A program made the translations under genes and the position numbers. 64,000 nt of DNA from Sutcliffiella deserti. Its GTDB lineage: Bacteria > Bacillota > Bacilli > Bacillales > Bacillaceae_I. Location: assembly GCF_020037475.1 (NCBI RefSeq), contig NZ_JAIQDB010000004.1, positions 62,001-126,000 of the forward strand, written 5' to 3'. Shown here piece after piece: positions 43,214 through 52,379 of this stretch; positions within the stretch are counted from its first letter, which is position 1; each line of letters begins with the position of its first letter. The notes below the pieces were generated by a model. That model did not search any database, was not told the origin of the DNA, and worked only from the letters and a program-made list of their open reading frames with translations.

Positions 43214-43924
43214 TTATAAATTGTTTTGAATCATCTTTTGAACTGTAATATTTAGCTCGTTTGCATCAATTTTATCATCTTCTGAAAAGAAAATCGGGTC
43301 TCCTATTGTAATGGTAACATTACTTGGTTTAAAGCCGAATTTACTTTCTTCCATAATTTTATAGGAACCAGAGATGGAAATCGGGACAACAGGCACTCTG
43401 CTCTCAGTAGCAAGCTTTAAGCCACCCTTCTTGAATTCTCCCATTGACTCCCCTTTGCTTCGAGTGCCTTCAGGAAAAATCACTAGGGAATGGCCTTTTT
43501 TTAAGGTCGCAATGCCATCGCGTATGGATTGAACTGCTTTTCTTCTATCACTTCGATCAATAAACACACAATTCATCGCTTCCATCCATCTAGGTATAAA
43601 TGGAATTTTTTTTACCTCTACTTTTGAAATAAATCCTAAAGGCTTTTCCAGGAAGCCAATCAAAATGGGAACATCAAAGTTTCCCTGATGATTGCTAACA
43701 AATAGAACTGCACCTTTTGGGATTTTCTCTTCCCCGATAACATTAATATTAGACCCAGTTATTTCTACTAATCGCTTAGCCCAGGTTTTTGGTTTTTGAT
43801 GAATTATAGCATCTCTTTTTTCTGTTGGTATGTCCGAGTCTAAATTTTTCACTCTTTTAATGGTTGGCAGGCTATACAATAAATAACCAAAAAAGAAGAC
43901 AAACCACCAAGCTGTTCTTATCAT
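43214..43924 (-). CDS. 1-acyl-glycerol-3-phosphate acyltransferase (PlsC type)
   Basis: 236 residues. An N-terminal membrane helix (TAWWFVFFFGYLLYSL) is followed by the acyltransferase motifs NHQGNFD (H-x4-D) near 77 and FPEGTRSKGE (motif III) near 151. It acylates lysophosphatidic acid to phosphatidic acid at the membrane. It lies 11 bp after dfrA; an acyltransferase gene in this position (ypkP) is known beside thyB-dfrA in B. subtilis. Confidence 0.88.
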   Translation of the reverse strand: MIRTAWWFVFFFGYLLYSLPTIKRVKNLDSDIPTEKRDAIIHQKPKTWAKRLVEITGSNINVIGEEKIPKGAVLFVSNHQGNFDVPILIGFLEKPLGFISKVEVKKIPFIPRWMEAMNCVFIDRSDRRKAVQSIRDGIATLKKGHSLVIFPEGTRSKGESMGEFKKGGLKLATESRVPVVPISISGSYKIMEESKFGFKPSNVTITIGDPIFFSEDDKIDANELNITVQKMIQNNL

Positions 43925-43935
43925 TCTTTTCTCCC

Positions 43936-44430
43936 CTAAGCAGTAGATTCTACTCTTTTATATACTTTAAAATAATAATCATATGGGTTGCTTTCATTTT
44001 TAACTCCCTTTTCACTTGAAAGCAACTCCCATTCACCATTAACTAATGAAGGGAAATAGGTATCTCCATCAAACTCTTCGTCAATATAAGTTAGATATAA
44101 GGTGTTCGCAAAAGGAAGTGCTTGCTTGTATATTTCCCCTCCGCCCATGACGAAAATTTCTTCTTCAATTGAAATCCAGTCTTTTAGCATATCCATGGAT
44201 GTAACCGTTTCACAGCCATCTATCATTACCCTGCTGTCTCTGGTCAGTATGATATTTTTTCTATTCGGAAGCGGTTTTCCGATAGATTCGAAAGTTTTTC
44301 TTCCCATCACAACCGTCGATCCTGTTGTCACTCTCTTAAAATAAGCAAGGTCCGCAGGTATCCTCCATGGCATCTTATTACCATTTCCAATTAGCCCATT
44401 TCTATCGGTTGCTACAATAACAGAAATCAT
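43936..44430 (-). CDS. dfrA: Dihydrofolate reductase
   Basis: 164 residues. [19 protein letters not shown] at the start contains the Met20-type loop; the active acid is the Asp in IPADLAYFK near 26; [12 protein letters not shown] near 39 and [12 protein letters not shown] near 95 bind NADPH. It reduces dihydrofolate to tetrahydrofolate. Its ATG overlaps the thyA stop by four bases (ATGA), so the two are coupled. This folate pair restores what thymidylate synthase oxidises. Confidence 0.96.
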   Translation of the reverse strand: MISVIVATDRNGLIGNGNKMPWRIPADLAYFKRVTTGSTVVMGRKTFESIGKPLPNRKNIILTRDSRVMIDGCETVTSMDMLKDWISIEEEIFVMGGGEIYKQALPFANTLYLTYIDEEFDGDTYFPSLVNGEWELLSSEKGVKNESNPYDYYFKVYKRVESTA

Positions 44431-45221
44431 ACACTTACAACCCCTTTAATAAGTGGATGCGGGTCATAGCCTACCAGGTTAAAATCCTCAAATTTAAAGT
44501 CAAATATAGAAGTGACCTCTTTGTTGATTTCCATTCTCGGCAATTGCTTAGGTTCTCTGCTAAGCTGTAATTTGACTTGTTCGATATGATTGGAATAGAT
44601 ATGGGCATCACCCAGAGTATGAACAAAATCACCAGGTTCGAGGTCACATACCTGCGCTATCATCATTGTTAATAAAGCATAGGATGCGATATTAAATGGC
44701 ACCCCAAGGAAAACATCAGCAGATCTCTGATATAACTGGCACGACAACTTTCCTTCTGCAACATAGAACTGAAACATTGTATGACACGGAGGAAGAGCCA
44801 TAGAGTCTACGTTAGCAACATTCCATGCTGATACTATCATTCTTCTAGAATCCGGGGTGTTTTTTATCTGATCAATCACTTTGGTAATTTGGTCTATTGA
44901 TTGACCATCAGGTGTTGGCCATGATCTCCATTGAAATCCGTAGACAGGGCCAAGGTCGCCATTTTCATCCGCCCATTCGTTCCAAATGCGGACGCCATTC
45001 TCCTGGAGGTATTTGACGTTCGTATCGCCACTGAGAAACCAAAGTAACTCATGGATAATTGATTTAAGGTGTATTTTTTTTGTGGTAACTAAAGGGAACC
45101 CTTCACTAAGGTTATAGCGCATTTGATACCCAAATGTGCTTAACGTGCCTGTACCAGTTCTATCTTCTTTTTTTGTTCCATTATGTAAAATATGTTGACT
45201 AAGATCTAAATATTGCTTCAT
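44427..45221 (-). CDS. thyA: Thymidylate synthase
   Basis: 264 residues, the length of the short ThyA class (B. subtilis ThyB type). The catalytic cysteine is in [12 protein letters not shown] near 146; [11 protein letters not shown] near 126, [17 protein letters not shown] near 169 and YDPHP near the end are family blocks. It methylates dUMP to dTMP with methylene-THF. It is first in thyA-dfrA-plsC. Confidence 0.97.
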   Translation of the reverse strand: MKQYLDLSQHILHNGTKKEDRTGTGTLSTFGYQMRYNLSEGFPLVTTKKIHLKSIIHELLWFLSGDTNVKYLQENGVRIWNEWADENGDLGPVYGFQWRSWPTPDGQSIDQITKVIDQIKNTPDSRRMIVSAWNVANVDSMALPPCHTMFQFYVAEGKLSCQLYQRSADVFLGVPFNIASYALLTMMIAQVCDLEPGDFVHTLGDAHIYSNHIEQVKLQLSREPKQLPRMEINKEVTSIFDFKFEDFNLVGYDPHPLIKGVVSV

Positions 45222-45296
45222 TTCTTCACCTCATATGCTATAATCGACCTTTCTATTCTACCATATTAAAGCAGTAGGCAGTTGATTTGACTCATG

Positions 45297-45329
45297 AAAA
45301 AAAGCATTCCTTATAAAGGAAAATGCTTT
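45297..45329 (-). terminator. Terminator of metallopeptidase-like gene
   Basis: AAAGCATTTTCCTT pairs with AAGGAATGCTTT and is followed by TTTTT on the minus strand; it includes the stop region. Confidence 0.75.
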
Positions 45330-46083
45330 AATGACGGATTTCTGTGAGAAGTATTTCTTTCGTGATAGGAGCAACCTCAAGATTTTTTAAGAAAAGGAAC
45401 GTCTTGGGTGCATTTTTAGCTATTTCAAATCGAGACTTTTCATTTAAATAATACATCGCAAATACCTCTGCAAAGTACTCCTCAGGAAAATGCAAAAAAT
45501 ATTGCTTTTCAGGGAATAGGAGGTGCGCTTCCTCTTTCCAAATACTTAAATAGGTTTGGTTTAAACGCACATTTCCCAAAACATACCGATCGATAGAATG
45601 AGCAAGCTCGTGCAACTCCAAATTAGCCGAGCCGTGACCCATGCCTTTGTTACTGTGACCTATTTTTGCTAATACCAGCTTTGATCCTCCAATACCGGGT
45701 ACATTCTCCCAGTTAGATCCTTTCGCACTGTAGCCCCGTGGTTTATCACCTTGTAGATGTTCAAAGCCTTGAACATCTGTCAGATTGCCCTTAAAAAGAT
45801 AAAGGTGAACATTCTGATTAACAAGGACATTTAAAATTGGAGCAGGTATTTTGGACACTCGATGAATCATCTGCGCTGCTTCCTCTTCGGAAAATTCGCT
45901 AGCAGGAAGATACACTAAGCTGTTCATTAACTCTCGGTTAGGAAGCTCACTAAGGTAGCTTTCAAGTAAAGGAGAATGATAGCTTTTAAGTTGAATAGCA
46001 TCAATACTTGCATAAACTTTCCAATAGACTGGAAATATGGTAAATGTTAATAAAATTGCGACAGCCAAAACACGTCTATTCAT
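45328..46083 (-). CDS. Anthrax lethal factor-like (ATLF) metallopeptidase homologue
   Basis: 251 residues. A signal peptide (about 1-25, VLAVAILLTFTIFPVYWKVY) leads to an exported domain with a zinc-protease helix LELHELAHSIDRYV (HExxH-type HELAH near 165) and a downstream acidic FPEEYFAEVFAMYY near 207 that can supply the third ligand. RGYSAKGSNWENVPGIGGSK near 121 is also typical of the ATLF group of Bacillus proteases. Homologues are single-domain and lack the toxin-delivery region. ATG 46083 (GAGGG upstream) is preferred to 46101. It likely acts outside the cell or in the spore; the substrate is unknown. Confidence 0.8.
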   Translation of the reverse strand: MNRRVLAVAILLTFTIFPVYWKVYASIDAIQLKSYHSPLLESYLSELPNRELMNSLVYLPASEFSEEEAAQMIHRVSKIPAPILNVLVNQNVHLYLFKGNLTDVQGFEHLQGDKPRGYSAKGSNWENVPGIGGSKLVLAKIGHSNKGMGHGSANLELHELAHSIDRYVLGNVRLNQTYLSIWKEEAHLLFPEKQYFLHFPEEYFAEVFAMYYLNEKSRFEIAKNAPKTFLFLKNLEVAPITKEILLTEIRH

Positions 46084-46301
46084 ATTCCATCGCCCTCTCA
46101 TGCTGTAAAATCTGAGTTGCTCCAGCCCTAAAATTCTAATTTTCTGATAATATAAATCTACTATATCATTTTTCCTTTGTAATTTAAATGATATTTTTGT
46201 AAAAAAGGTTTAATAAAGAGTTAAAAAGGGTAATAAAATATTTCCAATTTGGTCGATGAAAAAGTAGGAAGCTAAACTTAAATTTCAAAAAAAGGCTCTG
46301 C

Positions 46302-46482
46302 AAAACACCACCGTTGATTTCCGCAAAAGATAACCGTTCCACGTTGCGGTGGCGGTGGCGGAGCCTCCACCTCTGCGCCTGCTTCGGGGATCTCTAGCCT
46401 GCCACCCCGGACGTGGAGTTTCGGGCATTATGCTCTAATTATCGCTAGAGAAGTACTATTATCAACACTAATCTTTAACAAA
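46302..46482 (+). repeat. Interspersed repeat family, copy R3
   Basis: Begins near AAAACACCACCGTTGATTTC, ends ACTAATCTTTAACAAAG, with the AGCCTCC core between. It is the most diverged of the long copies. Confidence 0.7.
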
Positions 46483-46483
46483 G

Positions 46484-46528
46484 CCAAAAAAAGCAGGTAA
46501 ATTCGGTTTGGAATTTACCTGCTTTTTA
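46484..46528. terminator. Strong bidirectional terminator
   Basis: AAGCAGGTAAATTC pairs perfectly with GAATTTACCTGCTT, with T-runs on both strands. It lies downstream of ypjP on the minus strand. Confidence 0.9.
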
Positions 46529-46629
46529 TAATGTTTAATAATTTATTTGGAATAAGTAGAAAAAGTAGAACAGCTTGCTCATAAGAGTAGATCCACTTAT
46601 GTTTAGGCTTATTTAAAAACTTACTCCAC

Positions 46630-47220
46630 CTAACTTAACCATTTGGGTGGCATGTTTTTGGCCCAAAAGATGGAGCCTAGTACATGGTGCTCCTGAAACT
46701 GATCGTGGTAAGTGTGGTAGTGAAAATTAAACCAATATCCTTCTTTCGGCGGGTTGTCTTTTCTTACATGAAAGCGAACGACATCTTGCCCCGAAACAGT
46801 ATGATAGATGTGAAAGATCTTTTCACTGTCTCCACCTGTAGGTGATTCGGATATGGTTAAATTGCTTAGATCCTCTGTTGGGTGTTCTAGTGCAAGGGTT
46901 GTAATTACCTCTTCCATTTTAGGGAATATAACATCTTGAAATTCGTCTTCTATTACTGGAGCTATTTTTGTACCGAATTTCGTCATGCTCTGAAGTTTCG
47001 CTTGTTCTACTGCGAAAGTTAAGAACGCTTCTTGGGTAACTTGATTATCAATAGATTCATATATTCCTGATGCAAAACTATCAATTTCATTGTCTTTTAT
47101 ATCACTGAAATTCGTATCATCAGAAGTTTCATCGGCAAATAAATAGGCAGGTGGTGAAACAGTACCGAACGTCAACGCAGTTATGAGGACAACTAAAGAT
47201 TTCTTTAACCATTTCGGCAT
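46630..47220 (-). CDS. ypjP: YpjP family protein
   Basis: 196 residues. A signal peptide (about 8-30) precedes a domain with the YpjP pattern: YWFNFHYHTYHDQF near 160 and SIFWAKNMPPKWLS at the end. It is an exported or membrane-linked protein of unknown function. It lies in the ypjP-ypiP-yphP order seen in B. subtilis. ATG 47220 has an acceptable ribosome site. Confidence 0.88.
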   Translation of the reverse strand: MPKWLKKSLVVLITALTFGTVSPPAYLFADETSDDTNFSDIKDNEIDSFASGIYESIDNQVTQEAFLTFAVEQAKLQSMTKFGTKIAPVIEDEFQDVIFPKMEEVITTLALEHPTEDLSNLTISESPTGGDSEKIFHIYHTVSGQDVVRFHVRKDNPPKEGYWFNFHYHTYHDQFQEHHVLGSIFWAKNMPPKWLS

Positions 47221-47489
47221 GGTAATCTACCTTTCTTTTATGTAGATATGTTGATTTTGAAAGCAATTCTAGTATATCATAAATGTAAGAAAATTATATC
47301 AATTCAAGGTTTATTTATAAATTATGATTCCTTTTTCCTAATTCTTTGAGAACTTTTATAATGTTAATATATTTTAGTTCATTTATTTAGCTTTTTTTGT
47401 TAATATTAAGAAAAGCGTTATCAAAGTACATATAAAATTACGCTAAACGAATCGAATTGCAATTAAAGTGCTTAATGGAGGTTGTATAA

Positions 47490-47564
47490 ATGGCTGATGT
47501 ATTATTAATCATCACTTCTTTTGTAACATTGGGAATTTTAACTTATTTATGTGTAGCTGATTGA
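47490..47564 (+). CDS. 24-residue single-span membrane micropeptide
   Basis: ATG 47490, with GGAGG ten bases upstream, begins a 24-codon frame ending TGA 47562-47564. The peptide is almost entirely hydrophobic from residue 3 (DVLLIITSFVTLGILTYLCV) and ends in AD. A perfect terminator begins three bases later. It has the size of KdpF or cyd-associated peptides but matches neither in its tail. The ribosome site, length and dedicated terminator support a real gene; the function is unknown. It is opposite in strand to both neighbours. Confidence 0.65.
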   Translation: MADVLLIITSFVTLGILTYLCVAD

Positions 47565-47567
47565 AAA

Positions 47568-47610
47568 AAAGAACTCGTGTGGTAGCTGATACCTGCACGA
47601 GTTCTTTTTA
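47568..47610. terminator. Terminator of micropeptide gene, bidirectional
   Basis: AAAGAACTCGTG pairs perfectly with CACGAGTTCTTT; TTT follows on plus and TTTTTC on minus, so it also ends the 47628-47762 gene. Confidence 0.9.
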
Positions 47611-47627
47611 TTGATTGTGTTCTTTAT

Positions 47628-47762
47628 TTAGCTGCGCTTCGTACTTTTTCTACTTGAATCACGTGGAGAGCCGTCGACTTTACTGTAACTAGTAGTACCT
47701 TGACCTTCTAGTTCTGGAGAGGATAAACCTACACTTCCTGGTTTTTTTCTTGGTTTACTCAT
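47628..47762 (-). CDS. Small basic protein, YuzL-like
   Basis: 44 residues from ATG 47762, TAGGAGG upstream (a longer frame to 47852 overlaps the ypiP gene and has no ribosome site). It is rich in Lys, Ser and Gly (MSKPRKKPGSVGLSSPELEG) and hydrophilic to the end (RDSSRKSTKRS). It resembles the YuzL and small acid-soluble spore proteins in composition. I am not certain of the family; the frame and start are convincing. Confidence 0.65.
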   Translation of the reverse strand: MSKPRKKPGSVGLSSPELEGQGTTSYSKVDGSPRDSSRKSTKRS

Positions 47763-47836
47763 ATACCTTAACCTCCTACTATAAATTCTACAGCAAGAAA
47801 TCTGCTGTATTTTCAATATTAGGATGCCCAACACAA

Positions 47837-48613
47837 TTAAATTTTCTCCCAAAACCCGTAATGAAATTTGGCTGTCTTGCGTTTAATTGTTTTAAAACCG
47901 TGCTGTTGAAACCGCTCACTTTGCCACTGATCTTTTAGGACCACTCGTTTGTTCGCAACCCTTTTGGCTTCTGTTATCGCATATTCCTGTATATCCTCAT
48001 AATGAACCACTCTTCTTATAGACTTTATCCCGGAGGATTCCTCTATCTTTTTTTCGAACATTGGGTCAAAATAGACGACATCATAGCTGTTGTTTGGAAG
48101 CTTAATTAAAATATCCAGATGATTTCCTTGAATAACTTCTATTCGTTGCATGGCATTCTGTGTTTTTTCATTTTCCATTTTCCACATCTTTAAGCCTGTT
48201 TGGACAAGGTAAGCAAGAAATCGATTCTCTTCTATTCCCGTTACTCTTCCATTATCACCTGTTGCGAGACTGGCGATTATACTGTCAGAGCCAAGGCCAA
48301 GTGTGCAATCTAAAAAACGCATCCCTGTTTTCAAACCGGTAGCTTGTAAAAAAGGCTCGATTTCTCCTGCATACCACCTTTTTGCTCGAAATGCCGCACT
48401 GTTAGGATGAAAAAAGATAGGGTTCTCCTGACCAATTTGATACCATTCAAACCGGACTTTCCCTATAACTAAAATATCCTCATTGTATTCTAACTGCAGC
48501 ATCGGTATAGATTTTTTATTACGGGGAAAATAAGCTACATTCAAATCATTTGCAACTTGAGTAGCAAAATTTATCATCGCATTATCGCTTCTACCTGCTG
48601 TAGTGACAATCAT
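47837..48613 (-). CDS. ypiP: Class I SAM methyltransferase (YpiP)
   Basis: 258 residues. The SAM-binding glycine motif is FLDCTLGLGSDSI near 100, followed by IEENRFLAYLVQ (acidic ribose-binding residue) and VVYFDPMFEKK near 178, a D-P-M-F relative of the D-P-P-Y/F catalytic tetrapeptide. Such a motif suggests methylation of an amino group of rRNA or DNA; the RsmJ family is similar. Gene order ypjP-ypiP-yphP supports the name. The substrate is not known. Confidence 0.88.
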   Translation of the reverse strand: MIVTTAGRSDNAMINFATQVANDLNVAYFPRNKKSIPMLQLEYNEDILVIGKVRFEWYQIGQENPIFFHPNSAAFRAKRWYAGEIEPFLQATGLKTGMRFLDCTLGLGSDSIIASLATGDNGRVTGIEENRFLAYLVQTGLKMWKMENEKTQNAMQRIEVIQGNHLDILIKLPNNSYDVVYFDPMFEKKIEESSGIKSIRRVVHYEDIQEYAITEAKRVANKRVVLKDQWQSERFQQHGFKTIKRKTAKFHYGFWEKI

Positions 48614-48689
48614 AATATTTCTCCTTGAGCATCTATTAAATTTAAAAGGATGCGCACCTTCATGTACACATCCTTTGATTCATATCTTT

Positions 48690-49124
48690 CTAACAGTTTT
48701 TCTCAAATGCTTCTTGAAGATTTGTCATAATATTTTCCATCGAATTTCCTTCGATATCATGACGATGGATAAAATGAACCACTTCTTTCCCCTTTAGTAT
48801 TGCCATTGAAGGAGAGGATGGTGGGATATCCCCAAAAGCTTCTCTCATCTTACTTGTAGCTTCTTTATCTTGACCTGCAAAAACGGTGACAAGATGATCA
48901 GGTGCTTTTTCTCCCTGCAAGATAGCTTGCGTTGCTGACGGACGTGCTAACCCTGCAGCACAACCACAAACAGAATTCACAACAACTAAAGTTGTTCCTT
49001 CTACCGTTTCAAAGAAAGATTCGACTGCTTCACTTGTTCTTAACTCCTGAAATCCTGCTCTTGTTAACTCATCTCTCATTGGTTTTACTAATTGCTGCAT
49101 GTATTCTTCATAAGCCATCGACAT
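48690..49124 (-). CDS. brxA: Bacilliredoxin BrxA (YphP)
   Basis: 144 residues, thioredoxin fold with the unusual CGC active site in VVVNSVCGCAAGLARP near 50. It removes bacillithiol from mixed disulfides on proteins. It lies in the same cluster as in B. subtilis (yphP), upstream of ypiP. AGGAGG precedes ATG 49124. A bacilliredoxin implies bacillithiol as the low-molecular-weight thiol in this organism. Confidence 0.93.
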   Translation of the reverse strand: MSMAYEEYMQQLVKPMRDELTRAGFQELRTSEAVESFFETVEGTTLVVVNSVCGCAAGLARPSATQAILQGEKAPDHLVTVFAGQDKEATSKMREAFGDIPPSSPSMAILKGKEVVHFIHRHDIEGNSMENIMTNLQEAFEKNC

Positions 49125-49139
49125 TATTATTTCCTCCTC

Positions 49140-50261
49140 CTAATTGTTACGTTCAGTCATTTGCTTCCAGACAGAACCTTTTGCTTCTTCTCCACCTTCG
49201 ATACGTTGGATTGCCATTTTTACTTGCATGCTAACTTCAAATTCCTGATCATCTTCCGCTTCGTGGAGTGCAGCTAAGGCACTCTCATCTCCCACCTCAT
49301 ATAAGAACATTGCCGCTCTCCAGCGAACAAGCTTATTTTTATCTTTTAATGCGTCAATCATAGCAGGCATTGCTGCTTTATCTCCTAAATCAGAGAGGCA
49401 ATCTCCAGCCGTTCTTCTGACCGTAACCGACTTGTCTTGGAGGGCTTTAGTTAGGTAAGAGAGTATATCTGATTCTTCCAGCATCCCAAAATAAACCGTA
49501 GCCAAACGGCGAATCGAGCCCTTTTCATCTTCAAGCGCTTTTGCTAGTACAGGAATATCCTCTTCTGTCGGATCCATCTGATCCAGGGCTGCAAATCTCT
49601 TAGACCAATCAGGGTCCTCAAGCATCTCCATTGTTACTTTATAGCGTTGCTTAGGCTTGATTGCATTATCCTGTTGCCCTGCAGCTTGCTGTTTCACCAT
49701 TTTCTGTAATCTTTCTTCCGTATATGTAGCAGAAATTTCTTCTACTATTTCATTACCTACTGCATCCAGCTCTCCATAACGTACACCGTGTTCTTTCCAT
49801 TCACGTTCTAAAACAACATTATCCTGATTAGCTTGTGCAGTTAAAATAGTATTCATAAACCGTTCAGGTAAACCCACACGTTTTTCTTGTTCTCCATCAG
49901 TTAGCTTCACTTGCATCGGAATACCCTGGAATATTTGAAGAAAAACCTTTACTTCCCCGAAGCCTGCATAAGGACTACCACCTTTGTCTGCACTGTTTTC
50001 TTCTGTTTCTCCAAAGGCTTTTCTCACATCCGCTAGAATCCCTTTCCAATCAAAACGGGCATTACGCTCTACTGCAAGAAAATCTGCAACATGATAGACA
50101 CCTTTGACCCCATCAATTTGTAAGATTTCCTGAACGATTTCTGGTGCTTGAGAACTATTGTTCAGTGAATAATTATTCCTTGCCCCTGCAGGTAATTCTT
50201 CGCTTAGAATGACTTTCATTGTATTCGGACTTGGGGTAGGTTCAATTGCTTTTATTTTCAT
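49140..50261 (-). CDS. ypgR: YpgR/CvfC family protein, NifU-like plus HEAT repeats
   Basis: 373 residues. The N-terminal domain (EPTPSPNTMKVIL near 8, then IDGVKGVYHVADFLAVERN) is the Scaffold/NifU N-terminal fold. The C-terminal half (from about 215) is HEAT-like repeats, each with V-R-R-x-A or L-V-R-W-R-A-A helices. S. aureus CvfC and B. subtilis YpgR have this layout; CvfC affects virulence factor expression. AAGGAG lies eight bases before ATG 50261, so it is better than 50270. It is followed by brxA in the same direction, 15 bp away. Confidence 0.92.
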   Translation of the reverse strand: MKIKAIEPTPSPNTMKVILSEELPAGARNNYSLNNSSQAPEIVQEILQIDGVKGVYHVADFLAVERNARFDWKGILADVRKAFGETEENSADKGGSPYAGFGEVKVFLQIFQGIPMQVKLTDGEQEKRVGLPERFMNTILTAQANQDNVVLEREWKEHGVRYGELDAVGNEIVEEISATYTEERLQKMVKQQAAGQQDNAIKPKQRYKVTMEMLEDPDWSKRFAALDQMDPTEEDIPVLAKALEDEKGSIRRLATVYFGMLEESDILSYLTKALQDKSVTVRRTAGDCLSDLGDKAAMPAMIDALKDKNKLVRWRAAMFLYEVGDESALAALHEAEDDQEFEVSMQVKMAIQRIEGGEEAKGSVWKQMTERNN

Positions 50262-50285
50262 GAGAATCACTCCTTTTCAAGGCTA

Positions 50286-50400
50286 TGTTTAACAACGCTG
50301 TTGATTTCCGTAAAAGGCTGCTCTTTCCGTTGGGCGGTACTGGAGCCTTTTACTCCAACTATCAGCTAGAGAGACACTATTACCAAAACTTATCTTTAAC
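50286..50400 (+). repeat. Interspersed repeat family, internally deleted copy R4
   Basis: GTTTAACAACGCTGTTGATT at the left and AAAACTTATCTTTAAC at the right match R1-R3, but the core from GGAGCC to TTTTACTCC is missing, leaving about 115 bp. Confidence 0.75.
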
Positions 50401-50472
50401 TTGAATATAAACGAAATAATCATCTCTTGTTTAATGGTAGCACAAGAATATGTCTCTTTAAATTAATTAGTT

Positions 50473-52377
50473 TTAATCTTGGGCATTTATCTTTTCCACT
50501 TTTTCACAGAGTTCTTCCCATCTTTTCATCAGTTCTTGTAGCAGCTCGTTATTATCTTCCTGTTCTTTTAACCTCTTGCTTACTTGCTCGTAATCGCTTC
50601 CCGCTTTTGCGATTTCGCTTTCGATTGTTTCGAGTTTTTCTTCCACCAGCATAATTCTTTCCTCTATAGTCTCCCAATCCTTTTGTTCCTGGTAACTCAG
50701 CTTTAGAGATTTGGACTTTGAGCGAGACAGCTGATTTTCTTTCACAGACTGCTCTAACTGTTTTTCTTCCTGACGCTTACGTTGCTGATCCATAACGTAA
50801 TCAGAATACTCGCCAAAAATACGTTTTAATGTTCCTTTACCTTCTAGAATTACAAGTTCATCTACTACTTTATCAAGAAAATAACGATCATGGGATACAG
50901 TAATAACCACACCAGGAAATTCTTCTAAGTAAGCTTCTAGAATAGTCAATGTTTCCGTATCTAAATCATTGGTGGGCTCATCTAGTAGCAGTACATTGGG
51001 TTGGGACATTAAGATTCTAAGCAAATAAAGTCTTTTTCGCTCTCCGCCCGATAATTTTCTTATTGGTGTACCATGCGATGAAGAAGGAAACAAAAAGCGT
51101 TCTAACAGCTGCGAAGCACTTATATGGCCACCATCCTCGCTTTTAATAACTTCCGCTTCTTCTTTGACATACTCAATCATTCGTTGGTCTAAATTCATTT
51201 CTTCCTGTTCTTGCGTATAATAACCAACTTTAACCGTAACTCCGGTATCAAGTTCCCCGTGATCTGGCTTTATCTTACCAACTAGAAGATTCAATAGACT
51301 AGACTTTCCTACTCCATTAGGTCCTACAATACCAATCCGATCTTTTTGTTTAATTAACAGGTTAGCATGGTCTAAAATAATTTTTTCGCCAAACTGAAGA
51401 CTTACTTCTTTAAGTTCCATCACTTTTTTCCCAAGTCTTGCTGAACCTGTTATCAGCTCTAAGTCTGCCGAACCAGTAGAGGAAGATACCTTTTCATCAA
51501 GATCTTCAAAACGCTTAATTCTAGCTTTTTGCTTAGTGGTTCTAGCCTTCGCGCCTTTTCTCATCCATTCAAGCTCTTGACGGTATAGGCTCTTTTGCTT
51601 TGCTTCCGTTTTTTCCATATCTTCAAGTCTTATCGCCTTCGCTTCAAGATAATCACCATAGTTACCATTGTAGGAATATAGTGCTCCGTTATGAAGTTCA
51701 AAGATTTTGTTGCTTACTCGATCAAGAAAGTACCGATCATGTGTTACTAGGAGAACTGCTCCTCGATATTTATTTAAGTAATCCTCCAACCATTCAATTG
51801 CTTCAAAATCAAGATGATTGGTAGGCTCATCTAAAATCAGCAAATCCGCTGACTCGATAAGGGTTTGCGCTAGGGCTACTCGTTTTTTCTGTCCACCTGA
51901 AAGGTTTCCTATAGTAAGACTGACGTCATTCATACCAAGCTTGTTCAAAATTGCTTTTGAATCGGCGCTTGCATCCCAGGCTTGCAGCTGATCCATTTGC
52001 TGCTGTAGGGTTGTTAACTCCTCATGAAGTTCTTCCTTGGTAGGATCTTCTTGCACTTGAGTTAAACAAGCTTCGTACTTTTTTATCGTTGTATTCATCT
52101 GGCTATCTTTACTAAAGATTTGTTCCATAACCGTCAATTCATCACTCAGTTCTGGCTGTTGTGGCAAAAAACCGATGCTATAGTCGTTTGAAGTGGTTAT
52201 AGTTCCGTTGTCTGTTGTCTCGATACCAGCAATTATTTTAAGAAGAGTAGACTTTCCTGTGCCGTTGACCCCAATCAAGCCTACTCGTTCTTTTTCCTGG
52301 ATACTAAAAGATACAGAATGTAGTAGAACTTTCTCTACATATGTTTTAGATAGGTTATCCCCAATTAGCATTTTCAT
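50473..52377 (-). CDS. ABC-F family ATPase (Uup/EttA type)
   Basis: 634 residues with two ABC domains and no membrane segment. First cassette: Walker A GVNGTGKST near 38, signature LSGGQKKRVAL near 158, Walker B LLILDEPTNHLD. Second: GPNGVGKSS near 352, LSGGERKRLYLL near 453, VLLLDEPTNDLD. A linker with many basic residues joins them, and the C-terminus (about 555-634) is a coiled coil. ABC-F proteins act on the ribosome; the long C-terminal coil points to Uup/YdiF-like subgroups. It ends two bases before... its start follows the ypgQ stop by two bases, so the genes are coupled. Confidence 0.93.
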   Translation of the reverse strand: MKMLIGDNLSKTYVEKVLLHSVSFSIQEKERVGLIGVNGTGKSTLLKIIAGIETTDNGTITTSNDYSIGFLPQQPELSDELTVMEQIFSKDSQMNTTIKKYEACLTQVQEDPTKEELHEELTTLQQQMDQLQAWDASADSKAILNKLGMNDVSLTIGNLSGGQKKRVALAQTLIESADLLILDEPTNHLDFEAIEWLEDYLNKYRGAVLLVTHDRYFLDRVSNKIFELHNGALYSYNGNYGDYLEAKAIRLEDMEKTEAKQKSLYRQELEWMRKGAKARTTKQKARIKRFEDLDEKVSSSTGSADLELITGSARLGKKVMELKEVSLQFGEKIILDHANLLIKQKDRIGIVGPNGVGKSSLLNLLVGKIKPDHGELDTGVTVKVGYYTQEQEEMNLDQRMIEYVKEEAEVIKSEDGGHISASQLLERFLFPSSSHGTPIRKLSGGERKRLYLLRILMSQPNVLLLDEPTNDLDTETLTILEAYLEEFPGVVITVSHDRYFLDKVVDELVILEGKGTLKRIFGEYSDYVMDQQRKRQEEKQLEQSVKENQLSRSKSKSLKLSYQEQKDWETIEERIMLVEEKLETIESEIAKAGSDYEQVSKRLKEQEDNNELLQELMKRWEELCEKVEKINAQD

Positions 52378-52379
52378 CG

